Both the position numbers and the translations under genes were made by a program. The notes under the pieces are model-generated. The model was given only the letters and a program-made list of their open reading frames with translations. It was not told the origin of the DNA and ran no database searches. From Gammaproteobacteria bacterium (GTDB lineage Bacteria; Pseudomonadota; Gammaproteobacteria; Xanthomonadales; Wenzhouxiangellaceae), in assembly GCA_021772985.1 (NCBI GenBank), contig JAJFKX010000006.1, positions 124,001 through 188,000 of the forward strand: a DNA stretch of 64,000 nucleotides. The letters are read 5' to 3'. This document shows, one piece after another, positions 39,001-47,594 of the stretch (position 1 is its first letter; each line of letters starts with the position of its first letter).

Positions 39001-42000
39001 CACACAGCGGGCTACACAGTCTTGTGACTTCAACGGCAAGTGCATCGATTTTGATTATGACCTCATGGGAAGACTTACCAAAGTTTCGGATGAACATATT
39101 GAACAAGAAACTACCTATCACCTTGAACCTGCCGGTGGTCGACGGGAAGTAACCGTTAAAAGAGATATTAACGGTGAACTGAGCGTTTCAGAAAATTATT
39201 TGAACGAATTCGGCAGGCCGACGAAATCGAGGGCCAAATTAAACGACACCGAGTGGCTGCAACAGAGGATTTCTTACGACACACGAGGGCGACTTAGCAC
39301 TATTAGTGCCCAGCAGGGAGAAGTAAATTTTGACCCCACACTTTCTGCGGATATCTTGAGTTATGACACACTTGGGCGCGTTTTGACTGAAGTCGATCCG
39401 GACGGGAACGAGAAGAATTATTCATACAATGGTGCGCGTTCCGACTTGATGACATTAAACCAGCAAAACGTAAGTGGACAAGACGTGGAAATTATTCATG
39501 CCCAAACACCCCTGGGCATGAAAGTGACCAGTAGTCTTAAGGATAATGAGGTTAGTGTTCGGGGAGATGAAGACAACTTGGTTGTTGAGACAAAGCGTAA
39601 TAATGGTACCCCACTCAGTCAGTCCCGCTACCAATATATTGATCCCCGTGGTTTACTTTTCAAAGAGACAATTCCAGAGTTAGGGGATATTTCTTATACA
39701 CGCGATTCACGTGGCAATATCACCAGTATGAATTCAGGTGGACGCTTTCTAACTTTTCACAGGAATAGATCTGGTCAATTAATCAGCGTGAAACAAGGCA
39801 CCCAATTGTGGAAAACATTCGACTATGATCCTGACACCGGTGAACTCCTGCAGTCGGTACGATACAACTACTTAGACTTAGAAAATTCTTTCAGTTTTTT
39901 TGATGTCGCCCAAACCATCAAAGTCACAACAAACTTTACCTACAACACAAACGGTTCTTTAGAGTCCAAAGAACTGGAAATTTCGGCAAATGGCACAGTG
40001 ATTCACGAATCGATCAATAGTCTGTTCTATGACAATGAAGGTAAAGTGAACAGAGTTGTTTACCCACAATGTGTTTCCGGTGATTGTACAAGTATTTCTT
40101 ACCCATCCAGGCATGTACGACTGGGTTACGACTACGGTATTTTGACATCAGTCACGGATGGCGATGCCGCTGGCGGCCAGGATTTGTTTGCTCCTGAGTA
40201 TGATCCCGATGGAAAATTGGAAAGAATTAGATTTTATGTTAACGCTTCCTTAGTGGGTGAAGATGAGCTGACTTATGACGCTATAGGACGATTTGAGTCC
40301 ATCACAGTCAAAGATAATGATGGGCCGACAACTCTCTGGCAATCAGGGGATTTTAGCTACGATGCCGTGGGTAATATTCTTTCAACTGTTGGTGGAACCG
40401 ATGGAACAAAATCGTACACGTATGACAAAGCCAGTCGACTGAAAACCTTTTCCAAGCCTGGTTTCAACGAATCCTATACTTACGACGAATTTGACAACAT
40501 TACGGGTTCAACAGGCACTGGCTTAGCGACAAACTACACGCTGAACACTACAAATAATCGGATTGATGACTTTTTTGGGTCGCCTGTTTCTTATGATTCG
40601 CATGGAAACCTCAGCAATTGGACGAATTTGTACTTCAGCTACGATGTTTTTAATAGGCAGGTTGCAGCAAGTAATCATACTGACCCGGCCAATCCCGAAT
40701 TTAGTTATCTGGGTCAATCGATAACAATTTATGATGTAAATGACTCTGCTGTCGGGATGATTGATCGGTCTCAAACCAGAGATGGGTTGGTTATTTATCA
40801 TCGTGGTCCGGCAGGTGATACGTTGCGGGAATTTCGATACGTTCAGAACATCCAAGATCCAGGATCGAGGACCGCATCTTACAAAGACTATTTTTATTTT
40901 GCCGGTTTAAGAGCGATTGAAAACGGAAGTAGCAGTACAAACGGGCAGAAAACATTCCTTCGTCTCGATCACCTTGGGAGCCCTAGGCTGCTTACTCAGG
41001 GGCCGAGCGGCTGGATCGCCGAAAGAGAGCGGTATCCTCACGGCGCAACGCTTGAATCATCGGGCGAATACAACGAAACGGTCGATTTCACTGGCCATCA
41101 CCTGGTCCGAGTTCAACCCGACGATGATGGAGATGGCACATTCCACGATATGAAAGCAAGACACTACTACAGTTCGTGGGGCCGATTCGTGCAACCTGAT
41201 CCCGCACGAGACCCATCCTCGTGGAGCCTTTACGGTTACGCAGCGAACAACCCAATAAGCTATGTTGATCCCACTGGACTCGCGGCTGACGGTTTCACAC
41301 TTTCTTGGGCTAGTCTTATCAGTTTCGGGCGAAATGCCAATTACCAAGGGTTTATTAATCTGTTCAACCCTTATTCTGATGTTTTGCCACAAGTCATCGG
41401 AATTTTGAAAGGCATATTTGGCGGTGGCCGCTCGCCATTTCCCCTAGGCCCCATTGAACCGGGTTTCGTTGGGGGAACTGACTTGGGTGACCGTTCTTCT
41501 CCTCCAGCCGGCCCGGGTTCAGATGACGCTACACCCGGCCCAACACCGGGACCGACTGATCCCGAAGTTCCTGGAATCACATTGCGTCGAATCGGACAGA
41601 ACTCGTTGAATGGGTGGACGGCTTTCGGCGATGGTGTCTCATGTGCGGCGTCCCTTGGTGCTCAATGTGGTCAGTTTGCTGATATTCGTGAGATTGGACA
41701 CCCGGGACAAGCGATTAGTGAGGGGATTGGCAATGTATATGGAGGAGGCGCGATCGTGGGGATGGTCATGAATATGGCAACCGCCGCTAGGGGGGTTTAC
41801 GGAGCTATAAATTCCGGCTTGGCTACTCTCAGAGGTAGCCGCCTTGGGCAAAATGGTTTCGAAATATTGGATGTCTTCAGTAGAACTGGCAACACTGTAT
41901 CATCAATGACCAGAACGACTGGCGCTGGTGCACGGGCACAGTTTCGCCTTTACGGTAACAGGCAGATAGTAAATGTTACCGGCTTGCATGGGAATCATAA

Positions 42001-42196
42001 CAGTGCTCAAGTGAGTAGAAATTTGCGAGCTGTTCGCGAAGACCGTGGTGCCTGGACACAGGCGGGAATATTACATGTGGATTTGTCTTACCTAGGTAGC
42101 GCTGCTGGTCGAGCATTGCCTGGCATTCAACAGCAGGCGGGCTCCAATCAAATAATTATTTACAACTGGTGTTGGTCGTGCAACTTTGTGCCTTGA
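36044..42196 (+). CDS. RHS/YD-repeat protein with Sec-type signal peptide and C-terminal extension after the RHS core
   Basis: Signal peptide MIKAIKAHFWLLVLLTQSGLAFG; many YD-type repeats; RHS core LDHLGSPRLLTQ...ARHYYSSWGRFVQPDPARDPSSWSLYGYAANNPISYVDPTGLA; about 304-residue variable C-terminus. Confidence 0.9.
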   Translation: MIKAIKAHFWLLVLLTQSGLAFGSQELGSLKIEIEGGVYGDGSVYDFGTQLLVPELPSPNAEIIVKLINTGRTAVSGTVAGIDPDQSWYAGSRGGRCQRLNQWCISNTNYSIKPGKFVTRTFGYERAIVGGAEIALSFSGDAQGLKTVTFNREVALREGSTILSKCPSGDCGSTIVSPTNSGTGGDGVLGGEERGTTNPYSYGMGSIDNINTLNGNLVASIPIGRSYSVGPTLSYQVTLTYNAKAWDSVPIDVGGLSYAMAVPHATTNAGLGWQVTMGELYPNRATIDDPATPNGVFSTWPNTSYNPYHAWLYIAPDGSRHFLYEDVDDESLYHHTKNGTNIRMMKDPSSPSFRYIYFPDGTRHTFLRIESPSLKLSNDCGASECWILIKMEDRTGNWVDISYGEFHWSITDSDGRLHEVKFFENGEEAGGEPHDPDSLEWGDLFQLVRHVIFNRWQPEEEYNWLVYDHEQIVRGCPTTQGSTAAINDQIMGLSVPILKSLKGPEHATAGIYEFVHNINNGSNITGSTQCDKTAGTLSEVKFPTGRQIEYTYDDIYKMPTNCSTSATQGFPYSRHTGVTSRIVKAKNGSTVGYSDFSSVLEERKSPAHDAGPSCNRHNIVKTSVMNRAHDDGKAIMSVFYHNVTRYDQEVPATGNWRNEYHGLPVTKNESLARTDGLGNLYLSTETWECPDENPSNCGRDETTINGGTLLTQNFQSNIVKRNSFWDGWACAGENGQLFGPLSRNGERCVSDYSKIKHSVAITYGDSGETSTSRHFSGYKDIGVFETGTNSSYINDPTNGQSSDVQVGYVYGEYVTGISMHGSDAGIFTQERNYETFPTSGPEILDLISFRYTSYGDGTGNGAFIWPEVYPTLTEYDFNPGTGFLNCVRIRKTPNTPTGFPWGDRNSRDLVREYTPNPAGFVAEVEFYGGDALGSGVSTSSVCTSTNNAEYKLGYSYAHSVNDKAWYIDASGNQSGAYLKNLSINLHTQRATQSCDFNGKCIDFDYDLMGRLTKVSDEHIEQETTYHLEPAGGRREVTVKRDINGELSVSENYLNEFGRPTKSRAKLNDTEWLQQRISYDTRGRLSTISAQQGEVNFDPTLSADILSYDTLGRVLTEVDPDGNEKNYSYNGARSDLMTLNQQNVSGQDVEIIHAQTPLGMKVTSSLKDNEVSVRGDEDNLVVETKRNNGTPLSQSRYQYIDPRGLLFKETIPELGDISYTRDSRGNITSMNSGGRFLTFHRNRSGQLISVKQGTQLWKTFDYDPDTGELLQSVRYNYLDLENSFSFFDVAQTIKVTTNFTYNTNGSLESKELEISANGTVIHESINSLFYDNEGKVNRVVYPQCVSGDCTSISYPSRHVRLGYDYGILTSVTDGDAAGGQDLFAPEYDPDGKLERIRFYVNASLVGEDELTYDAIGRFESITVKDNDGPTTLWQSGDFSYDAVGNILSTVGGTDGTKSYTYDKASRLKTFSKPGFNESYTYDEFDNITGSTGTGLATNYTLNTTNNRIDDFFGSPVSYDSHGNLSNWTNLYFSYDVFNRQVAASNHTDPANPEFSYLGQSITIYDVNDSAVGMIDRSQTRDGLVIYHRGPAGDTLREFRYVQNIQDPGSRTASYKDYFYFAGLRAIENGSSSTNGQKTFLRLDHLGSPRLLTQGPSGWIAERERYPHGATLESSGEYNETVDFTGHHLVRVQPDDDGDGTFHDMKARHYYSSWGRFVQPDPARDPSSWSLYGYAANNPISYVDPTGLAADGFTLSWASLISFGRNANYQGFINLFNPYSDVLPQVIGILKGIFGGGRSPFPLGPIEPGFVGGTDLGDRSSPPAGPGSDDATPGPTPGPTDPEVPGITLRRIGQNSLNGWTAFGDGVSCAASLGAQCGQFADIREIGHPGQAISEGIGNVYGGGAIVGMVMNMATAARGVYGAINSGLATLRGSRLGQNGFEILDVFSRTGNTVSSMTRTTGAGARAQFRLYGNRQIVNVTGLHGNHNSAQVSRNLRAVREDRGAWTQAGILHVDLSYLGSAAGRALPGIQQQAGSNQIIIYNWCWSCNFVP

Positions 42197-42249
42197 ATAG
42201 ATCGACGGATTGTCAACAATAGCTGTCAGTCGATGACCTGATCAGGGCG

Positions 42250-42435
42250 GTGCAGGGTATTGTCACATTAAGTGATTGGCGGGACAATAACGTCATGAGA
42301 AAATCAAACAACCCCTATTCTCGCCATCGGTTTTCGCCTGAAGTGATTAGCCATGCTATATATTTTTACCACCGATTCACACTCAGTTTTCGTGATATCG
42401 AAGAATTACTTTCGGTTCGTGGCATTGTTCTGTAA
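42250..42435 (+). pseudogene. Truncated IS6-family-like transposase, N-terminus only
   Basis: NPYSRHRFSPEVISHAIYFYHRFTLSFRDIEELLSVRGIV then premature stop. Confidence 0.75.
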
Positions 42436-42479
42436 AAACAAAAACCGCATCTAACTGGTAACAAAAAGGGGCAATTTTT

Positions 42480-43212
42480 TGATAACTTTCCGGCTAAACC
42501 GTTACCTGCATAAGCATTTTCCTGATTTCAGTTGGGTAAATAGTAACCAATTGCCCGCCATTTTCGCTGCCAAAGCAAACTTTCCCATACCATCCCCTGG
42601 ATGGCTGTTTACAGATTGCATTAAGCATCGCATCAACCATCAGACCAATAATGGTTATCAGCATGCAGCGGTTCTCTGTAAAACTGATCATCCCCTGCTT
42701 TACTTTGCCCCAAATTATCTGCCTTCACCGATGCGTAATACTCAGCCATCGGTGAGCTTGGCCTTAGCCAGGCATGTATGGTCATATAAATGCCAAACAC
42801 ATGTTCAATCACGCTCAGCAAACACAACAGACTTTTGCCGGGCGGTCTGATGGCCAAGTCTGTGCCATGGGCAATAAAATCCATACTTGCCGGTCATTTG
42901 CTCCCAAGCAATCTGCGCCTTTGCAATGCAGCATCCGCTTTGTGCAACCGCAGGTATTTACACCGTGCTGTGACTAACAGTATCTCCGTGCCCAAACTGC
43001 CGGTTAAAGGCAGCAGCCAGCTGACGGCTGGCCAGGTCGGGGTTGAGGGCTTTGAGTTCAAAAATAGTTTTGATAACCCAGCGCGGTTTTCTGCGGTTTT
43101 TATAAAACAGATAAGGGCCGGGCTTGACTTTAAATACACTGAGCAGAGCTTGCGGTTGGCACATCACCAAGCGGCATATACACCAGATCAGCATAATCAA
43201 AGCCAACAGCAT
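42480..43212 (-). pseudogene. Frameshifted integrase-core (rve-type) transposase remnant
   Basis: Minus strand: RRKPRWVIKTIFELKALNPDLASRQLAAAFNRQFGHGDTVSHSTV, then KYLRLHKADAALQRRR and MDFIAHGTDLAIRPPGKSLLCLLSVIEH in shifted frames. Confidence 0.6.
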
Positions 43213-43415
43213 AGTGATCCCCTGTTATCTGAGTGTATTTTACTTAAGGAACCTCTGATTTAATCTGTCATAACCGCACGATAAGGATTACGATGGACCC
43301 GAAATGCGTCAAGATAAGGCGTGGTTGTGCAGTGCAATAGCCAGCTATTGGGCCTCATAAATACCAAAAAAATAGCTCAAACCAGCCATTTCAAGCGGTC
43401 TGAACCGAGACGTTG

Positions 43416-44864
43416 CTATGCTTTAGGCCGGTTAAGATTTTGCAATGCAGCTTGGGTTGCACGTTTACCCGCTTCCACGCCCCATTGATCAAACGGGTTG
43501 CAACCGATTAACCCGGCAAAGCAATAAGTCTTATGTTCATAAGCAGCCAGCAGTGCGCCGATATGCCAGGGGTCCAACCGTTCCAGCAAAGTGATGCTGA
43601 CCGGCCGTTTACCATGCAACCGGGTGTGTGCCGAAGCTTTTTGATCACCTGATACAAAGGTTTGCGCCTGGCCTTGAAGCTGGGCAAATAAGAACTGGGA
43701 TGTCGGGTTATCAGCTTGAGGCTGGATACCAACAAATTCCAATGGCCAGATAGTTTGTCCCTGGTGCAGCATCTGATATAAAGCGTGCTGGGCATCAGAA
43801 CCATCACCTCCAAATACCAATGGTGCTCCAGGCATATTCAATGGCTCACCGGTTGCGGTGACACTTTTGCCGTTACTTTCAGTTTCCAGTTGTTGTAGCC
43901 AGTTGGTTAACTGACTCAATCTGGGGTCATAAGCGAAAACCCCGCGGGCTGGATATTCGCCCACAACATGCTGCCAGAAATCGGTTAATGCCATCCATAC
44001 AGGCAGATTCTGGTGTATGGCTGTGTCGCAGAAATGTTTATCCATGGCGTGTGCACCAGCCAGCAAAGCCTGAAATTCGCTCGCACCCATACTAACCGCA
44101 GAGGCCAGCGATACTGCTGAACTGAAGCCATAGCGCCCACCGACCCATGACCACAAAGGCAAAATTTGGGAAGCATCAAATCCATGTTGCCGGGCGGCAT
44201 CTAAATTTGCAGTAATCGCTATTCGATGGGCCTGTTGGTTTTGCCAATGATTGACCATTGCCATGTTATGCAGTGTTTCTGCTGTATCAAAGCTTTTTGA
44301 AGCAACAATTACCAGCGTGCTTGCCGGTTTCAATTGCTCAGCCAGTATTGACCAATGACTCGCAGGTGAAGATAGAAAATGGATTCTAGGTGTGGATTTG
44401 GCGAAATGGCCAAGCGCTTTGGTCAGCAGACGTGTACTGAGGTCAGAGCCACCAATACCTATGTGGATAATATCGGTAATCTGATCGCCACACGGCAGTT
44501 GCCCGTAATATAAATTTTCAGCAAGTGTGGTAATTTGTTCACGTACTTTGTGGATATCATTGATGGCAGCTGGTGTCAGGCCATAATCCGGTTGCGGGTC
44601 ACGCAAGGCCATATGCAAAGCAGGGCGGTTTTCACTGATGTTGACATGGGTGCCTGCAAACAAGTCGTTAATAGCTTGTTTGAGTCCTGCACTTTCTGCC
44701 GCTTGCCACAACAGCTCCGCGATTTTTTTTGAGGGAACCACTGCAGTACTGTCGTAACTGATGCCACAGGCGGTTACCGGCAGAGTTAGTGGTGATGACT
44801 GTAGCGAGTCAGGTTGCTGCCATGCAGAACGTAATGCACTCAGATTGGCTTGGGTTACTGGCAC
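43416..44864 (-). CDS. pgi: Glucose-6-phosphate isomerase
   Basis: IGIGGSDLSTRLLTKAL; GGRYGFSSAVSLASAVSMG; FDQWGVEAGKR. Confidence 0.94.
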   Translation of the reverse strand: MPVTQANLSALRSAWQQPDSLQSSPLTLPVTACGISYDSTAVVPSKKIAELLWQAAESAGLKQAINDLFAGTHVNISENRPALHMALRDPQPDYGLTPAAINDIHKVREQITTLAENLYYGQLPCGDQITDIIHIGIGGSDLSTRLLTKALGHFAKSTPRIHFLSSPASHWSILAEQLKPASTLVIVASKSFDTAETLHNMAMVNHWQNQQAHRIAITANLDAARQHGFDASQILPLWSWVGGRYGFSSAVSLASAVSMGASEFQALLAGAHAMDKHFCDTAIHQNLPVWMALTDFWQHVVGEYPARGVFAYDPRLSQLTNWLQQLETESNGKSVTATGEPLNMPGAPLVFGGDGSDAQHALYQMLHQGQTIWPLEFVGIQPQADNPTSQFLFAQLQGQAQTFVSGDQKASAHTRLHGKRPVSITLLERLDPWHIGALLAAYEHKTYCFAGLIGCNPFDQWGVEAGKRATQAALQNLNRPKA

Positions 44865-44931
44865 TCGAATCCTTTATGCAATATCCGGGAAAGAGATTTG
44901 GCCTAAGACGGTATTTTTCAAATAAACAATC

Positions 44932-44966
44932 ATAACAAAAAACCCCTTCTCAATTGAGAAGGGGTT
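44932..44966 (-). terminator. Rho-independent terminator downstream of panC
   Basis: AACCCCTTCTCAATTGAGAAGGGGTT perfect palindrome preceded by an A-run (minus-strand T-run). Confidence 0.75.
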
Positions 44967-45192
44967 CGTGTAAGGAGTGATTGTCCTGTTGTGCCCATCG
45001 CCAGTAAATTTGGTGCTTAATTTCCTAGCTGGTGGTAATAATACTACGTCTGTTGCAAAAAAACAACCCTTTCATGCGGTTACCTATTGGCCATGCCTTA
45101 TCCGTTAACTTGTTGATTTTATTGAATAATAAAAAACTCTAACAGATTAGAGGAAAAAATTTGTTAAAAAAATGTGTTTTTGGCACACTTTC

Positions 45193-46080
45193 TTAATCAA
45201 TTGTTGCACTTTTACCACATTGTTGACCTGATACTGGCCATGCAATGTTATCTATTAAACGGGTTCGACCAAGTTTTACAGCTGCCAGGATCCGCAATTG
45301 CCCCAATTTATTATGATTAGAAACTTCGCTCAGATCGTCTGCCAGGCGGATGGAGAAGTATTCGGTTTGAAAGCCGGCGTGTTGTAATTGCTGAAATGCC
45401 TGGTCTTCGAGCAGTTTGATATCACGGCGCCCCTGATCCAGTTGCCTGGCAGTATGCTGGAGCGTTTGTTGCAGGCCCATGGCTTGTTGTTTGGCGGTTG
45501 TATCCAGGTGCTGGTTGCGCGAGCTCATGGCCAGCCCGGAAGGTTCACGTATTGTCGGTGCTGAAATGATTTGTTGTGACATCCCAAGATCAGTCACCAT
45601 TCGCTTGATGATCAGCAATTGCTGGAAATCTTTTTCTCCAAATACAGCGACCTGCGGCTGAATCAAATTGAATAGTCGAGCAACCACGGAAAGCACACCA
45701 TTAAAATGGCCAGGGCGGGCCAGTCCGCACAAGGTATTGGCTAAAGCGATGGGGGGCAATACCTGGGTGAAATCATCACTGCCGAAAGGATAGAGTACTT
45801 CAGGAGAGGGGGCGAATAAGACATCACATCCTGCGTTGAGCAATTGCTTACGATCTGATTCCAGGCTTCGTGGGTAATTGCTGAAGTCTTCGTTGGCACC
45901 AAACTGGGTAGGGTTGACGAATACACTGACAACCACAGTATCGGCATGCCGGCGGGCGATCTTGATCAGCGAGAGGTGCCCATTGTGCAGGTTACCCATG
46001 GTAGGAATCAAGGCGACTACCTGTTGCTGCCAGTCCAGCGTTTGCTGCAATAACTCTGAGCGGCTGGCAAGTTCAATCAA
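45193..46080 (-). CDS. panC: Pantoate--beta-alanine ligase
   Basis: ALIPTMGNLHNGHLSLI; VSVFVNPTQFGANEDF; likely TTG start overlapping panB stop (TTTGATTGA); ORF extends to 46134. Confidence 0.9.
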   Translation of the reverse strand: MIELASRSELLQQTLDWQQQVVALIPTMGNLHNGHLSLIKIARRHADTVVVSVFVNPTQFGANEDFSNYPRSLESDRKQLLNAGCDVLFAPSPEVLYPFGSDDFTQVLPPIALANTLCGLARPGHFNGVLSVVARLFNLIQPQVAVFGEKDFQQLLIIKRMVTDLGMSQQIISAPTIREPSGLAMSSRNQHLDTTAKQQAMGLQQTLQHTARQLDQGRRDIKLLEDQAFQQLQHAGFQTEYFSIRLADDLSEVSNHNKLGQLRILAAVKLGRTRLIDNIAWPVSGQQCGKSATID

Positions 46081-46888
46081 AGACGTGCTCCGGGGCCGGA
46101 AATGTTCTGTTGCGAACGGCTTCGGCATAGGCACTCAGAGCAGCCGATATGTCACGGCCGTCGACCAGAAAATTCATACTGAATTTAGGCACGTGACCAA
46201 CAGTCAAACCCAATATGTCATATAGAACAAGTACCTGCCCATCGACTTTGGGGCCTGCACCGATCCCGATTACCGGAATGCGCAGTTGCTTAGTGATTTC
46301 AGCTGCCAGTCCTACGGGGACGCATTCCAGTACCAGCATCAATGCACCAGCCTGTTGTAAGTCCTGAGCGTCTTTGATGATTTGCTCACGGACACGTTGG
46401 TCACGTCCTTGCACCCGGTAGCCGCCCAGGCGATGAACGTGTTGTGGCGTTAACCCCAGATGGCCACAAACCGGAACCCCCTGATCAGTCAAAAAACGGA
46501 CTTGCTGCAATACTGGTTGCCCACCTTCCAGTTTAACCATTTCAGCTCCACCAACAGCCATTAGTCGTTGCGCTGAATTAGCAGCGGTAACGTTGTCGCG
46601 ATAGCTCATAAATGGCATATCAGCGATCAAAAAGGCATGTTCTACCCCCCGGCTGACTGCCTGAGTGTGGTAAACCATATCGTCAATGCTTACAGGCAGT
46701 GTACTGCGTTGTCCCTGAATGACATTGCCTAATGAATCACCCACCAGAATACAATCAATGCCGGCAGCATCAATACGGCACGCAAAGGTTGCATCATAGG
46801 CGGTCAACATGGTGATCGGCTCTTCCGCAGCTTTTTTTCGGCTCAACGCAGTTAAGGTCAAGCGACGGTTAGTGGGTTGGGTACTCAT
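46073..46888 (-). CDS. panB: 3-methyl-2-oxobutanoate hydroxymethyltransferase
   Basis: MLTAYDATFA...VGDSLGNVIQGQ...PVCGHLGLTPQHVHRLGGYRVQGR. Confidence 0.94.
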   Translation of the reverse strand: MSTQPTNRRLTLTALSRKKAAEEPITMLTAYDATFACRIDAAGIDCILVGDSLGNVIQGQRSTLPVSIDDMVYHTQAVSRGVEHAFLIADMPFMSYRDNVTAANSAQRLMAVGGAEMVKLEGGQPVLQQVRFLTDQGVPVCGHLGLTPQHVHRLGGYRVQGRDQRVREQIIKDAQDLQQAGALMLVLECVPVGLAAEITKQLRIPVIGIGAGPKVDGQVLVLYDILGLTVGHVPKFSMNFLVDGRDISAALSAYAEAVRNRTFPAPEHVFD

Positions 46889-46958
46889 TAGCTTTGACCA
46901 ATTTATTAAAACTCCTGTATAAGTCTGCCATGTGTGGCCATCTTAACCAAATAAAAAC

Positions 46959-47585
46959 TCAGTCGATGCATTGGTTTGTTTGTAGCCGTTGCAACAGTAT
47001 TGAATTTTGAGTCACCCGGGTATGCCTGGGTGTTAACTTTATAGGCCGTGTCAGCTTATGCCCACTGAGTTTCAGCAAAGTTTTCTGTAACTTGTTTTGG
47101 TAAGGCAGGTTCAGGTATGAACCCAGCTCAGCCAGTGGCCACAATACAAAATCTCGCTGCCACATCCAGTGGTGGGGGATTGTCAGCTTCGGCATCTTAA
47201 TATGGTTATTGGCATACAACAATAAATCCAGGTCAATAGGGCGTGGTCCCCAACGCTTCCGGGTGCGACGGCGGGCCAATTGGTATTCGACCTGCAGCAG
47301 GCTGGAGAGCAATTGTGACGGTAATTTCAAAGTTTCCAAGCAGACAACAGCATTTAAATACGAACCGGCACGCTGTTGTCCCCAGGCCCGGGTCTGATAA
47401 TAACCAGAATGATCCTGCAAAAAGATGCCGGGGATTTGGGCCAGGATTTCCAGAGCTTGATCCAATTGTGCTATTGCGCCGGGTAATATCTGTTGGTGGC
47501 GTTGCGCGCCTGACTTGTGCCTATTACATCTGGTTGGTTGATGGAGGCTGGCACCCATGCTGATGAAGACCGGATGTGGCTGCAT
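46959..47585 (-). CDS. folK: 2-amino-4-hydroxy-6-hydroxymethyldihydropteridine pyrophosphokinase
   Basis: YLNAVVCLET...RKRWGPRPIDLDLLLY. Confidence 0.88.
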   Translation of the reverse strand: MQPHPVFISMGASLHQPTRCNRHKSGAQRHQQILPGAIAQLDQALEILAQIPGIFLQDHSGYYQTRAWGQQRAGSYLNAVVCLETLKLPSQLLSSLLQVEYQLARRRTRKRWGPRPIDLDLLLYANNHIKMPKLTIPHHWMWQRDFVLWPLAELGSYLNLPYQNKLQKTLLKLSGHKLTRPIKLTPRHTRVTQNSILLQRLQTNQCID

Positions 47586-47594
47586 AGAGCTTGA

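Noticed and set aside
42421-42434. GGCATTGTTCTG as an IS26-like terminal inverted repeat
   Set aside because: It lies within the transposase reading frame (RGIV) and is in the wrong orientation for a right end
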